Origin: Paenibacillus sp. PL91
GTDB lineage: Bacteria; Bacillota; Bacilli; Paenibacillales; Paenibacillaceae
DNA length: 64,000 nucleotides
Assembly: GCF_012935325.2 (NCBI RefSeq)
Contig: NZ_JABBYG020000003.1
Location: 310,001 to 374,000 of the forward strand
Direction of reading: 5' to 3'
Positions 16,984 to 25,886 of this stretch are shown piece by piece. The stretch's first letter is position 1; the number at the start of each line of letters is the position of its first letter. A program made the position numbers and the translations under genes. Under the pieces are notes generated by a model that saw nothing but the letters and a program-made list of their open reading frames with translations, was not told where the DNA came from and searched no databases.

Positions 16984-17027
16984 CAAAAAGGAGAAAGCCC
17001 CGCTTAAACGCGACAGCTTGCTCCCCA
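16984..17027 (-). terminator. Probable terminator of the solute-binding protein gene
   Basis: On the minus strand GGAGCAAGC pairs imperfectly with GCTTTCTCC, followed by five T. One mismatch interrupts the stem. Confidence 0.5.
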
Positions 17028-17045
17028 GATCCAAATCTCTATAGT

Positions 17046-18473
17046 TTACTCTACGACGGTTGTGTTCACTTCAGTTGACGGCGCCTCTTCCGGAACGGCC
17101 GGATCCTCCTTGAGGAGCATCTCCTGTCCTTTCACCTGCAAAATGCCAAGCGCTTCCTCTACAGTCTGCTTGTCATCCTTCACCTTCTGAAGCTCTTCCT
17201 GGGCAGCCATTCTAAACTCTCCCCAGAAGCTTTGCGGCAGCTTTTCAAAATCCCGATAGCTATTGTTATTGCTTGGCTTCAAATTATAAAATGCCGCGAA
17301 ATTGCGCCCTTCAGGGTCCGTTATATATTTTGTTCGAACGGGCAAGCCGCCATAATTGTTAGACTTCGTTTTTACCCTTGCGTATTCCTCGCTAGTCACA
17401 TAACGAAGGAACTCCCAAGCCGTTTCCTTGTTCGGGGAATCCGCTTTTATTGCAAACAAATTATTGAAAGACGTCATACTGGATTGATCCGGATTTTGCT
17501 GTCCGACCGGAACGGTAACTAAATCCCAGTTTTTAATAACTTTATCTTTAAGCTTTTCATTGCTGCTCGCTTGCTTAATTTGAGTGACATAGTTGCTGTC
17601 TCCAATTGCCATTGCCAAGCGGCCGGATACGAAAGGATCCCGTAACAAATAATCCTCATACGATTGCGCCATATTTGACTCTTGATTATTCATGCTCTCA
17701 AAAAAGAGCGCCTTCGAATCGAACGCATCAAGTGCAGTCTGGATCGCATGTTTCCAAGAATCTGTATTGATCGTCATTTGCTTTTGCGCCGCATTCACAA
17801 AATTAACGCCTTCAGAAGTTGCAAACATGCTTGCTACGTCAAATAGCTCCTCGTTATAACCCATTTTCAAACCATAAATCCGATCCTTTGGTTCTCCATC
17901 TGTCGGAAATCGGCGGGCAAGCTGCAAAACAGCATCCCAGCTCATCCGGTCTGTCGGAAGCTCGATTTGGTATTTCTCAAACAAATCCTTGTTATAGAAT
18001 AAAACCTGGCTATAAAAATTCGGAGAAATAGCGTACAGCTTGCCGCCGCCCTCTTCTCTCAAATAATCAATCATGCCTGGGATGAGTCCTTCCGTGTCAT
18101 ATTTCTCTTTCTCCATCACAGCATCAAGATCATAAAGCTTGTTGTCGAGTGCCATCTTCTTGTACTGATCAGAAGTCAGCATAAGGATATCAGGCTGCTT
18201 CTCTTCAATCAGCTTGTCCAGTGCAGCGTCATAGTCCTTCGGATCACCTGTATACATACTTTGGTTAGATATAACCTCAATTTCAACATTTGGGTGCAAG
18301 GCCGAGAACACCATGCCGTATTCCTGGAAGAAAGCCCCTTCATCGTAATACATAACTTTCAGCGTTGATGGCTCATTATTATCCGTTCCCTTATTGTCTC
18401 CTCCAAAGCTGCAGCCTGATAAAATAATGGCAAGGATTACAAATGGCAAAACAAATTTAGACAATGCTTTCAT
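17046..18473 (-). CDS. Extracellular solute-binding lipoprotein (family 1, sugar ABC type)
   Basis: A 475-residue binding protein of the sugar-uptake type. The signal peptide ends in the lipobox LSGCSF near residue 21, and the fold is indicated by TLKVMYYDEGAF, the LPTDRMSWDAVLQLARRFP hinge and EFLRYVTSEEYARV near the C-terminus. It would be anchored to the outer membrane face and deliver an oligosaccharide to an ABC permease. No permease or ATPase gene is next to it: the upstream gene is a HAD phosphatase and the downstream side leads to the mnt operon, so it is an orphan whose partners lie elsewhere. The ligand is unknown. Confidence 0.9.
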   Translation of the reverse strand: MKALSKFVLPFVILAIILSGCSFGGDNKGTDNNEPSTLKVMYYDEGAFFQEYGMVFSALHPNVEIEVISNQSMYTGDPKDYDAALDKLIEEKQPDILMLTSDQYKKMALDNKLYDLDAVMEKEKYDTEGLIPGMIDYLREEGGGKLYAISPNFYSQVLFYNKDLFEKYQIELPTDRMSWDAVLQLARRFPTDGEPKDRIYGLKMGYNEELFDVASMFATSEGVNFVNAAQKQMTINTDSWKHAIQTALDAFDSKALFFESMNNQESNMAQSYEDYLLRDPFVSGRLAMAIGDSNYVTQIKQASSNEKLKDKVIKNWDLVTVPVGQQNPDQSSMTSFNNLFAIKADSPNKETAWEFLRYVTSEEYARVKTKSNNYGGLPVRTKYITDPEGRNFAAFYNLKPSNNNSYRDFEKLPQSFWGEFRMAAQEELQKVKDDKQTVEEALGILQVKGQEMLLKEDPAVPEEAPSTEVNTTVVE

Positions 18474-18587
18474 TTAAATTTCCTCTCTCCTTTTTTATTC
18501 ACTCCTAATATGTACCAAATATAGTACGAGTGTTACTGGATAAAAGTTGCAAAAATTGATTAATATTAGGAGGTTATTAATAAAAAA

Positions 18588-18707
18588 GTGGACAAGGCTA
18601 AAATCCGCGAAGGCATACTTCCTGATCCAAATCTCAACTTGCTTCCGTACAGCTTAATAGGTTCTCCTACAATGGTTTCAAATTTATTTGCTTCCTTTTT
18701 ACAATAA
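18588..18707 (+). CDS. Possible 39-residue small protein
   Basis: A short frame from a GTG start, with AGGAGG 14 bases upstream, encodes 39 residues beginning MDKAKIREGILPDPNLN. It lies in the 285-base gap between the solute-binding lipoprotein and mntD, and is followed at once by a symmetrical hairpin that could terminate transcription in both directions. I know no family for it. The ribosome-site spacing is longer than ideal, so it may be chance. Confidence 0.22.
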   Translation: MDKAKIREGILPDPNLNLLPYSLIGSPTMVSNLFASFLQ

Positions 18708-18734
18708 AAAAAACATCCGATAATAATCGGATGC
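18705..18734 (-). terminator. Rho-independent terminator of the mnt operon
   Basis: On the minus strand CATCCGAT pairs with ATCGGATG over a 4-base loop, followed by eight T. It lies 26 bases after mntD. Confidence 0.88.
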
Positions 18735-18759
18735 TTTCTACCTTTATTCCGCTACTCGA

Positions 18760-19629
18760 TTAAGCCAGTCTTCTCATGCGCAGCTTCTTCATAATCACTC
18801 CCTGCGAAGGCGAGAATAGAAAGGCAATAACAAACAGCAGCGCTGCCGCACATACCATGCAGCCTGCAATCGAAGCATCCAGCATGACTGCCGCCCCGTA
18901 GCCGATGAATGAGCTTGCGATGCCAACAGTTACGCTTAGCGCGATCATGATACCAAGTCGATCAGTAAGCAGATAAGCTGTGGAGGCTGGTATGATCAGC
19001 AGCCCTACGACAAGAATAGCACCTACACTCTCAAAGGAGCTGACCGTTGCCATTGAGACGAGGCCCATCAGCAAATAATGAAATACAGCTACAGGAATGC
19101 CGATTGCCGCTGCCAGCGCCGGATCGAATGCACATAGCTTAAATTGCTTGTAAAATAATGCGATTACCGTCACGATGACAAACAGCGTTACTCCGAGCAG
19201 CCACACGGCCTTCGGCCCCATATTGACACCGCCGAGCTCCCATATATTCCAGTGCACATAAGCAATTTCGCCGTACAAAATGGCATCCTGGTCCAAATGC
19301 ACCTGACGTGCATATAAGCTGACGAGAACGACCCCGATCGCAAACAGCGCTGTAAACACAACCCCGATCGAAGCATCCGATTGAATGCCGCTTTGCTGGA
19401 ACATTTGAATTAGAAAGGTTGTCAGCAGGCCGCATAAGAGTGCTGCGAACATCATAAGCAGCGAATCGCGAGAGCCGCTTAGCAAAAACGCGATTACGAT
19501 ACCCGGCATAACGGAGTGGCTAATGGCATCGCCTATCATCGCCATTTTGCGAAGCACAAGGAATACGCCTAAAACGCCGCAGCAGCTAGCTACGAGTGCG
19601 CCTGTAAGCAAAATCCAAAAGTCGCTCAT
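18760..19629 (-). CDS. mntD: Manganese ABC transporter permease
   Basis: A 289-residue ABC-3 family permease with about eight or nine helices. Family signatures include VFLVLRKMAMIGDAISHSVMPGI near the N-terminus and FESVGAILVVGLLIIPASTAYLLTDRL in the C-terminal half. It is the last gene of a four-gene operon in the same order as B. subtilis mntABCD. Its ATG overlaps the mntC stop (ATGA), which implies translational coupling. It should form a heterodimeric membrane channel with MntC. Confidence 0.9.
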   Translation of the reverse strand: MSDFWILLTGALVASCCGVLGVFLVLRKMAMIGDAISHSVMPGIVIAFLLSGSRDSLLMMFAALLCGLLTTFLIQMFQQSGIQSDASIGVVFTALFAIGVVLVSLYARQVHLDQDAILYGEIAYVHWNIWELGGVNMGPKAVWLLGVTLFVIVTVIALFYKQFKLCAFDPALAAAIGIPVAVFHYLLMGLVSMATVSSFESVGAILVVGLLIIPASTAYLLTDRLGIMIALSVTVGIASSFIGYGAAVMLDASIAGCMVCAAALLFVIAFLFSPSQGVIMKKLRMRRLA

Positions 19630-20567
19630 AGGGCAGCCTCCTTTTTCACGCCGCTATCAAGCTGCAGCTCATTGTCCCGCATAAAGCGCTGCTTAACTTT
19701 TTGGCGCAGCAGCCGCTTGGCAATTACGCCTCGCTGAGGGCCGAACAGAATCGAAATACAGAAGAGCAGAGTAGCCGCTAGAACCGTTACGGGCCCGGTT
19801 GGCAAGTTTGATACAGACGCGCTAATCCATGTGCCTGCTGCGCCGCTGACAGCGCCGAACAAGCCGGACAGCACGACCATAAGCCCTAGTCGATCCGTCC
19901 AATACCTCGCCGATACGGCAGGCGTGATAAGCAGCGCCGCCACAAGCACGACCCCTACCGCCTGTATGCCGGCAACGACGGCTACTACGATTAGAAACAT
20001 AAGCAGCTGCTCGAGAAAAGCTACCGGATAGCCGATGCCTCTAGCAAAGCCCGGATCAAAGGAGATAATTTTGAATTGTTTAAAGAGCAGGGTGCAAATC
20101 GTAATGAGCGACACGCAGACAACAGTCATCGTAATAACATCCGAGGCGATCATGGATGCTGCCTGGCCGAACAGAAACTTATCCAAACCTGCCTGATTGC
20201 CGTAATTGCCATGCTGAATTAACGTAAGCAGAACAATTCCGAGTCCAAAAAAACCAGATAACACGATGCCCATTGCCGCATCCTGCTTGAGCTTGGAATT
20301 CCTCGTTATATAACCGATGCCAAACGTTGCGACAATGCCGGCAATGCCCGCACCGATCAGGAATAGACCAATCGATTTGATGCCCGTAAGCATAAAAGCT
20401 ATGCATATCCCAGGCAAAGCAGCATGAGCTAACGTATCGCCCATCAAGCTTTGCTTTCTCAAATAAGAGAAACATCCGATAACACCACTGCTTAGCCCTA
20501 GCATCGTACAGCCGAGGAAAATCCACTGCATGTTCGGATCCGCTAGCATTGACCATATTTTATCCAT
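19626..20567 (-). CDS. mntC: Manganese ABC transporter permease
   Basis: A 313-residue ABC-3 family permease, paralogous to the next gene, with the same signatures (CFSYLRKQSLMGDTLAHAALPGI and IQAVGVVLVAALLITPAVSA). The start is taken as ATG 20567; a GTG six bases earlier overlaps the mntB stop. It is shorter than the ~435-residue MntC of B. subtilis because it lacks that protein's C-terminal extension. Together with MntD it forms the transmembrane part of the importer. Confidence 0.9.
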   Translation of the reverse strand: MDKIWSMLADPNMQWIFLGCTMLGLSSGVIGCFSYLRKQSLMGDTLAHAALPGICIAFMLTGIKSIGLFLIGAGIAGIVATFGIGYITRNSKLKQDAAMGIVLSGFFGLGIVLLTLIQHGNYGNQAGLDKFLFGQAASMIASDVITMTVVCVSLITICTLLFKQFKIISFDPGFARGIGYPVAFLEQLLMFLIVVAVVAGIQAVGVVLVAALLITPAVSARYWTDRLGLMVVLSGLFGAVSGAAGTWISASVSNLPTGPVTVLAATLLFCISILFGPQRGVIAKRLLRQKVKQRFMRDNELQLDSGVKKEAAL

Positions 20568-20569
20568 AG

Positions 20570-21379
20570 TCACTCACCCTTTCCGCCATGCGACGGAGGC
20601 TGTAGGCTGCGATCAAGAAAGGCGAGTCTCCCGCCATATGTGCGCTGTAATTTTTCTTGTGTAAAGGTTTGCTCTGTCGGGCCAAATGCTTGAAGCTCTA
20701 CATTAAGCAGCAGAACAGAGTCGAAATAATCCTGCACGGTCGCTAGATCATGATGCACGACTATGACCGTTTTCCCCTGCAGCTTCAGCTCCTGAAGAAG
20801 GGTAATAATCGCTTTCTCCGTTGCGGCGTCAACGCCGGCGAAGGGCTCATCCATAAAATACAGCTTCGCATCCTGCGCCAGCGCGCGCGCCAGAAACACG
20901 CGCTGCTGCTGTCCGCCTGACAGCTGGCTAATTTGCCGGCCTGCATAATCCGCCATTCCAACCTTGCTTAGGCATTCCATCGCTAATGCCTTATCCTTCG
21001 CGCTAGGACGGCGAAACCATCCCAAATGGCCGTAGCGGCCCATAAGCACAACATCAAGCGCATTCGTCGGGAAATCCCAATCAACCGATTCGCGCTGCGG
21101 CACATAACCGATTATTTTCCGCTGCTGCTTATAAGGCTTACCATATACAAGCACCTCGCCGCCAATGCTCGGTATAAGACCAAGTGCCGCCTTCATAAGC
21201 GTCGATTTCCCGGCTCCATTCGGACCGATTACGCCGACAAGCTCGCCTTCGTTTACTTCAAAGGAAACGTTTCGAAGCACAGGCTTCTTCTGATACGCCA
21301 CGCTTAATCCCTTTATGGCAAGCGGTGCTATCGCCTTCGTAGCTGGCGTCGGCTTCACTGCTGTATGTGTCTGGCTCAT
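20570..21379 (-). CDS. mntB: Manganese ABC transporter ATP-binding protein
   Basis: A 269-residue ABC ATPase. Walker A is GPNGAGKST, the signature motif is LSGGQQQR, Walker B is LYFMDEP, and the switch His is in VVHHDL. The start at 21379 follows a GAGTGAT ribosome-site-like sequence; an ATG nine bases upstream is possible. It lies between the binding protein and the two permeases, which fixes it as the energising subunit of the manganese importer. Confidence 0.93.
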   Translation of the reverse strand: MSQTHTAVKPTPATKAIAPLAIKGLSVAYQKKPVLRNVSFEVNEGELVGVIGPNGAGKSTLMKAALGLIPSIGGEVLVYGKPYKQQRKIIGYVPQRESVDWDFPTNALDVVLMGRYGHLGWFRRPSAKDKALAMECLSKVGMADYAGRQISQLSGGQQQRVFLARALAQDAKLYFMDEPFAGVDAATEKAIITLLQELKLQGKTVIVVHHDLATVQDYFDSVLLLNVELQAFGPTEQTFTQEKLQRTYGGRLAFLDRSLQPPSHGGKGE

Positions 21380-21415
21380 TATCATCACTCGCTTTCCGAT
21401 TTTTCTGCTTTTCTA

Positions 21416-22375
21416 CTATTTCAAGGCGGCAACGATTGTATCTACGTTGTGCTTCACCATTCCGATATAAGTTCCTTCCTCCGTGCCCGCATCACCCATC
21501 GCGTCGGAGTATAGCTCCCCGCCAATTTTCACCTCATGGCCTAATTGACGCGCGCCTTCAATGACGCTTTCAATCGACTTTTTGGGAACGCTGGATTCGA
21601 TAAAGACGGCCTTAATTTTTTTCTCAACCAGGTAGTCGCGCAGTTTGCTGACATCCTTTGAGCCGTATTCAGACATCGTATTCATACCCTGCAAACCCGT
21701 GACAGTTAACCCGTATGCTTCGCCAAAATACCCGAAAGCATCGTGAGCCGTTACCAGTATGCGACTAGTCTCAGGAATTGAGGCAATTTGCTCCTTCGCA
21801 TAGCTATCCAGCTCTTCGAGCTGTTTGATGTAGGTTGCCGCACGCTCTTTATAGTAGTCGGCGTTAGAGGCATCCTTCTCTGCCAAAGTATCGCGAATGA
21901 CCTCCGTTGCAGAAATCCAAAGTTTCACATTAAACCAAATATGCGGGTCATGCATGCCTGCTCCCTGACCCGGAGCAGCGTGCAGCTGATCCTCATTCAA
22001 ATATTTGGATACAGCAACCGTGGGCTTGCGTTTCTCCAGTGATTCGAACATCTCAGCCATTTTACCCTCTAAATGAAGTCCGTTATAAAAGATAATGTCC
22101 GCATCGTCCAGCTTCTTCACATCGCCTTGGGACGCTTTATACAAATGGGGATCTATCCCCGCTCCCATCAAACCGCTTACCACGACAAACTCGCCGCCTA
22201 CCTGCTGTGCCACGTCCGTGATCATTCCCGTAGTCGCAGTAATGCTAAGCTTGCCGCCTCCCTCAGTCGTCGATTGCTGACCGCAGGCTGATGTTACGTT
22301 CGCCGTTACCGCCAAAAATATAATGGTCATAATGAATCTGCGAAGCGCTGAATTTGCCTTGTACGTTTTACGCAT
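21416..22375 (-). CDS. mntA: Manganese-binding lipoprotein of ABC importer
   Basis: A 319-residue cluster A-I metal-binding protein. The signal peptide ends with a lipobox-like TSACG near residue 30. The likely metal ligands are the histidines in GIDPHLY and HDPHIWFN, the glutamate in IESSVP and the aspartate in LYSDAMGD. The His-His-Glu-Asp set is that of manganese/iron binders such as PsaA and MntC; zinc-specific ZnuA has a third His and a His-rich loop, absent here. The start at ATG 22375 has GGAGG eight bases upstream. A promoter with two operator-like repeats lies directly in front of it. Confidence 0.92.
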   Translation of the reverse strand: MRKTYKANSALRRFIMTIIFLAVTANVTSACGQQSTTEGGGKLSITATTGMITDVAQQVGGEFVVVSGLMGAGIDPHLYKASQGDVKKLDDADIIFYNGLHLEGKMAEMFESLEKRKPTVAVSKYLNEDQLHAAPGQGAGMHDPHIWFNVKLWISATEVIRDTLAEKDASNADYYKERAATYIKQLEELDSYAKEQIASIPETSRILVTAHDAFGYFGEAYGLTVTGLQGMNTMSEYGSKDVSKLRDYLVEKKIKAVFIESSVPKKSIESVIEGARQLGHEVKIGGELYSDAMGDAGTEEGTYIGMVKHNVDTIVAALK

Positions 22376-22420
22376 AAATAAAACCTCCTGCTTCCTTGTC
22401 ATTTTTTATATGCTCAATAA

Positions 22421-22451
22421 TTTGCCCTTATGAATTTTAGTTTGCCTTATG
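22421..22451 (-). promoter_or_regulatory. Candidate MntR operator (two direct repeats)
   Basis: Two copies of TTTGCC(C)TTATG lie at 22421 and 22441, exactly 20 bases or two helical turns apart. TTTGCCTTA is the half-site of the MntR operator known from B. subtilis mntH and mntA, whose full palindrome is TTTGCCTTAAGGCAAA. They sit just downstream of the mntA promoter -10 box, where a repressor would block transcription. The palindrome is incomplete, so this is a good but unproven site. Confidence 0.55.
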
Positions 22452-22462
22452 CCTCTTTGTTT

Positions 22463-22492
22463 ATAATACACAAAAATGTTTCTCTAGTGCAA
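22463..22492 (-). promoter_or_regulatory. Predicted promoter of mntABCD
   Basis: On the minus strand TTGCAC (22492-22487) and TATTAT (22468-22463) are spaced by 18 bases, about 90 bases upstream of mntA. Confidence 0.6.
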
Positions 22493-22523
22493 CTTTTATT
22501 TTTAAAATACCCGCATTTACAAA

Positions 22524-22553
22524 TAAAAAAAAGCTGGAGCATATGCTCCAGCC
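22524..22553 (-). terminator. Rho-independent terminator of the PBP gene
   Basis: A perfect 20-base palindrome (arms GCTGGAGCAT / ATGCTCCAGC) is followed on the minus strand by eight T, 20 bases after the stop codon. Confidence 0.88.
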
Positions 22554-22573
22554 TTCTAATAGCGATCATTTAC

Positions 22574-24676
22574 TTATTCATTCGCGCCTGTTCCGGCATT
22601 GCCGGCATTCTCTCCGTTTGCGTTTTGGTTTGTTCCAGCTGCTCCATTAGCATTTGCATTGTCATTCGCCTTCTTCTTAGGCACGCCATACAAACCAATT
22701 TCCTCGTCATAGGCATCGAATATTTTACGTGCGATAGGCGATGCCCCATACGCGCCGAAGCCTCCGTCTGGTACAACGACTGCCACTGCAAGCTTAGGTT
22801 TATCCGCGGGTGCATAGGCGATGAAGACCGCGTTCTCAGCGGTACGTCCCGCAACCGATTGCTCCGAGGTTCCTGTTTTCCGTCTATAGGTATAATCTAC
22901 GCCCTCAAAACCTTGCGATTTTACTTTCGACATCCCAGTTTCAATTTCTCTCCAGTATTCAAGCGGGAACTGAACCTCATTCAAAATTTCAGGCGTATAA
23001 CCTTGAATGACATTTCCGTCCGAATCCTTTATTTCATTAACAAATTGCGGCTTCATCCGTTTTCCGTGATTAGCCAGCATCGCTGCATATTGTGTAAGCT
23101 GCAAAGTCGTATAGCGTCCTTGCTGACCGAAAGAGGCCTGTATCAGCGCGGACTGCGCACTTCCGCTTTCCGCCTCTTTAAAGTACTCAATGATACCCTT
23201 TGTTTCATTAGGCAATCCGCTGCCAGTGAGTACGCCGAGACCAAACTGCTTCATGTAGCTGTCCCAAATCTCAACGCTGCTCTTGCCCTTCTGCGTCCCT
23301 CTCATGTAAAGCTTGTTGCCTATCATAGCAGCCATAAATGGGTTTGATGAATGCTCGATCGCTCCTGCTCCGTCAATGCTGCCATAAATATGGCCTTGGG
23401 AGTTGCCAATATAGGTCTCGTAGCCTTTTCTGCCGTAGGCGAACCTCCCCGTATCCGTATAACGAGTCGACGTCGTAAACAATTTCTCATTTAATCCGAT
23501 TAGAACGCTTAACGGCTTCATCGTTGAACCCGGAGGCAGAATGGACGAAGGATGCTCTTTCATCTCTTCTTGAGTATACTTTCCGTAAACCGTACGGATC
23601 GTCCCGTTAGACAATATGTTTGAAAAGTTATCGTAATCCGCTTGGCTTATACTTCCGCCTGCCCAGATATTTGGATCGTAATCAGGCATGCTCGCCATTG
23701 CCACGACTTTTCCCGTATCGACTTCCATTGCTACTGCGAATCCCGTTTGGGCATACGCTGCACGCTCATATTTGTTCGTAGACTTCGTAATTATTTTCAG
23801 CTGATCCATAATGGCAGCTTCTGTCTTTAATTGCACGTTTTTATTAATGGTCAGATAAATGTCGGATCCCTTTTCGGGAGTCGTAATTTGCATAGGACCA
23901 ATAATACGTTCGGCATTGTTAACCGGGTACGTCTTCAAGCCATTTTTTCCGCGTAGAACGTCCTGGTACATGAACTCGAGACCGTCCATGCCCACATCCT
24001 CTTCCTCTAAGTACTGAAGAGTCTCATCCTCTTCCATCGTTTTTTCCTTGTAAAAATCAACCGTTTCTCGAATGCCTTTATATTTCTTCAAATATCCGAC
24101 GAGCTGCACGGCAATCGTGTCCGTATCATAGTTCCGAACGCTTTCCTCCATGATGTCGATGCCTTTAAAGGCTGTGCGGTTTTCCATGAAATAGGCGATC
24201 TCATCATTCGTCAAGCCGGATTTTATGCGCCTTGGCGTTGAAATGTTGTTCCGTCTGAAATCAAGGTCCATTTGACGGATAATATCATCCACGGTCATTG
24301 CCTTTGCAGGATCTTTATCTCCGAATTCGGAAAATACCTTTAACAATTTAGCAGCCATTTCCCGCGCATTTTGTTTGGCATCCTCCAGCTTAAGCTCAGG
24401 CTGAATGCTAAAATATAACGATTGGGTTGAGGTCGAATAAGCAATTGGATAGCCAGAAGAATCGTAAATATTGCCGCGAATCGGTGGAATCTTATCACTC
24501 CGCGTAGCTTTGCGAAGGCCCTCCGCGCTAAGCGTAGGCCCCTCTACGAACTGCAAGATAGCGAGCCGAACAATTAATACGCTGAACAATGCAAATGTAA
24601 CAAAGAAAAATAAGTTCAATCGAAACGAAAAATGACGCCGATTTATAATCTCCCGCTTTTGCGGATCGTCTTGCAC
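22574..24676 (-). CDS. Class B penicillin-binding protein (PBP2-type transpeptidase)
   Basis: A 700-residue membrane-anchored peptidoglycan transpeptidase. It has one N-terminal transmembrane helix (about 20-45), a PBP dimerisation domain starting with IPPIRGNIYDSSG, and a transpeptidase domain with Ser384 in PPGSTMKP, SSN in HSSNPF and KTGT in RRKTGTSE. The C-terminus ends in a low-complexity Asn/Ala/Gly-rich tail of about 35 residues (from KKANDNANANG), which is unusual and probably a flexible wall-spanning tail. The start is GTG with GAGGTGATTCAAC before it. It is preceded by a transglutaminase-like membrane protein gene in the same direction. It could serve elongation or sporulation; the sequence alone does not say. 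Confidence 0.93.
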   Translation of the reverse strand: MQDDPQKREIINRRHFSFRLNLFFFVTFALFSVLIVRLAILQFVEGPTLSAEGLRKATRSDKIPPIRGNIYDSSGYPIAYSTSTQSLYFSIQPELKLEDAKQNAREMAAKLLKVFSEFGDKDPAKAMTVDDIIRQMDLDFRRNNISTPRRIKSGLTNDEIAYFMENRTAFKGIDIMEESVRNYDTDTIAVQLVGYLKKYKGIRETVDFYKEKTMEEDETLQYLEEEDVGMDGLEFMYQDVLRGKNGLKTYPVNNAERIIGPMQITTPEKGSDIYLTINKNVQLKTEAAIMDQLKIITKSTNKYERAAYAQTGFAVAMEVDTGKVVAMASMPDYDPNIWAGGSISQADYDNFSNILSNGTIRTVYGKYTQEEMKEHPSSILPPGSTMKPLSVLIGLNEKLFTTSTRYTDTGRFAYGRKGYETYIGNSQGHIYGSIDGAGAIEHSSNPFMAAMIGNKLYMRGTQKGKSSVEIWDSYMKQFGLGVLTGSGLPNETKGIIEYFKEAESGSAQSALIQASFGQQGRYTTLQLTQYAAMLANHGKRMKPQFVNEIKDSDGNVIQGYTPEILNEVQFPLEYWREIETGMSKVKSQGFEGVDYTYRRKTGTSEQSVAGRTAENAVFIAYAPADKPKLAVAVVVPDGGFGAYGASPIARKIFDAYDEEIGLYGVPKKKANDNANANGAAGTNQNANGENAGNAGTGANE

Positions 24677-24723
24677 GTTGAATCACCTCATATCCATTAA
24701 ATAAAATCAACCTTTTGGCCTCG

Positions 24724-25881
24724 CTATGCATCTCGAATATGAGTATCAGCAAATGACGGCGGATTAAACCAATCTCCTGCGCTAGCCCAGGTGGCATCCA
24801 GCGGAATCCAGCCTCCGTCGCCCTCTCCAATACGCACTTCATTCCAAGCATGCGGACCAAAGCCGCCAAGGCCGTCAGCGCCCATACCCGTTACGACTCG
24901 CACCTCTAGGCCAGCTGACCTAGCCATTACCGCATACAAACGAGCTATATCTATACATACGCCTTTGCGCGTATCAAATGTCTCGGGCGGAGTTTGTTCC
25001 TTCCAAATGCCCTGTTCCTCATAATTTCGGGCTTTGTCATAATCGTACGCAATTCTTGTGCCTAGCCACTCGTAAAGGCTGCGCGCCTTATCTTCCTTCG
25101 ATTCCGCATCCTTCGTCACATAAAGGGCGGCCTGCTCGATCTCGGCAGGAATGGCATAATCAATAATTTCATATTTTCGTTGTAAAATTTGCTGGAACTG
25201 TGCTTCTACCGCTTTGGTAAGCACAGGTCCTTGACCAGCTAGCACCTCGCCCGCAACCGGACTCAGCCATGCGGCGGCTTTATTGTAGATCTGCGATTCG
25301 GATATTTTGTCGACATACCAGCCGTTTGGGATAAGAGATACATAGACAAATAACAAAGCAACAAAAATGAATGAACGTCCTGCACCGTGCGCAGCCCCGA
25401 TTATTGCGCCTGCAGCACGGCTTGCGCTTCTCTTGCCTCGCGAGCTTGCAACCTGCTCTTCCCTGTTGCTGCGAAGTATACTCTCTACGCCGCGTGCAAC
25501 TAATGGCTCCAGAAATGCCGCCAATGTGCGAAGAAGCAAATACCCGAGCAGAAACAAGACGCCATAGCGCAGAAGTCCAAAATCCCGCAAGCTCGTCAGC
25601 AGAGTGAACCACGCTTGCTCCAAGCCGCTAAGCTCATGCTGCGGAACCTTCACGCGTGCAATAAGCCATTTTGCGATGACGGGAGATATCACATTTGTAA
25701 GCTGCGCTGCCAGCACCAAACAAGCGACCAAAACAACGCCTTCCCATACAAAAAAGAAAAGGCGCCTCGCTGAACCCGATGCGCCTCTCCTGAGCCCTTG
25801 TACAAGAGAGCCAAGCAGCAGCACAAGAACGATAATGGCAATAGGCTCCGGCTCTCTAAATAATTGAACCCAACTGGTCAT
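24724..25881 (-). CDS. Membrane protein with CvpA-like N-terminus and transglutaminase-like domain
   Basis: A 385-residue protein. The first ~200 residues carry about five hydrophobic helices in a CvpA-like layout with a basic loop (SSRGKRSASRAAGA). The C-terminal part (about 250-375) is a transglutaminase-like cysteine protease fold with the catalytic triad Cys in RKGVCIDIA, His in FGPHAWNEV and Asp in IPLDATWA. The domain probably faces outside and could cleave or cross-link envelope proteins. It lies between a small membrane protein (5-base gap) and the PBP gene (47-base gap), suggesting one envelope operon. Substrate unknown. Confidence 0.82.
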   Translation of the reverse strand: MTSWVQLFREPEPIAIIVLVLLLGSLVQGLRRGASGSARRLFFFVWEGVVLVACLVLAAQLTNVISPVIAKWLIARVKVPQHELSGLEQAWFTLLTSLRDFGLLRYGVLFLLGYLLLRTLAAFLEPLVARGVESILRSNREEQVASSRGKRSASRAAGAIIGAAHGAGRSFIFVALLFVYVSLIPNGWYVDKISESQIYNKAAAWLSPVAGEVLAGQGPVLTKAVEAQFQQILQRKYEIIDYAIPAEIEQAALYVTKDAESKEDKARSLYEWLGTRIAYDYDKARNYEEQGIWKEQTPPETFDTRKGVCIDIARLYAVMARSAGLEVRVVTGMGADGLGGFGPHAWNEVRIGEGDGGWIPLDATWASAGDWFNPPSFADTHIRDA

Positions 25882-25886
25882 AAGCG

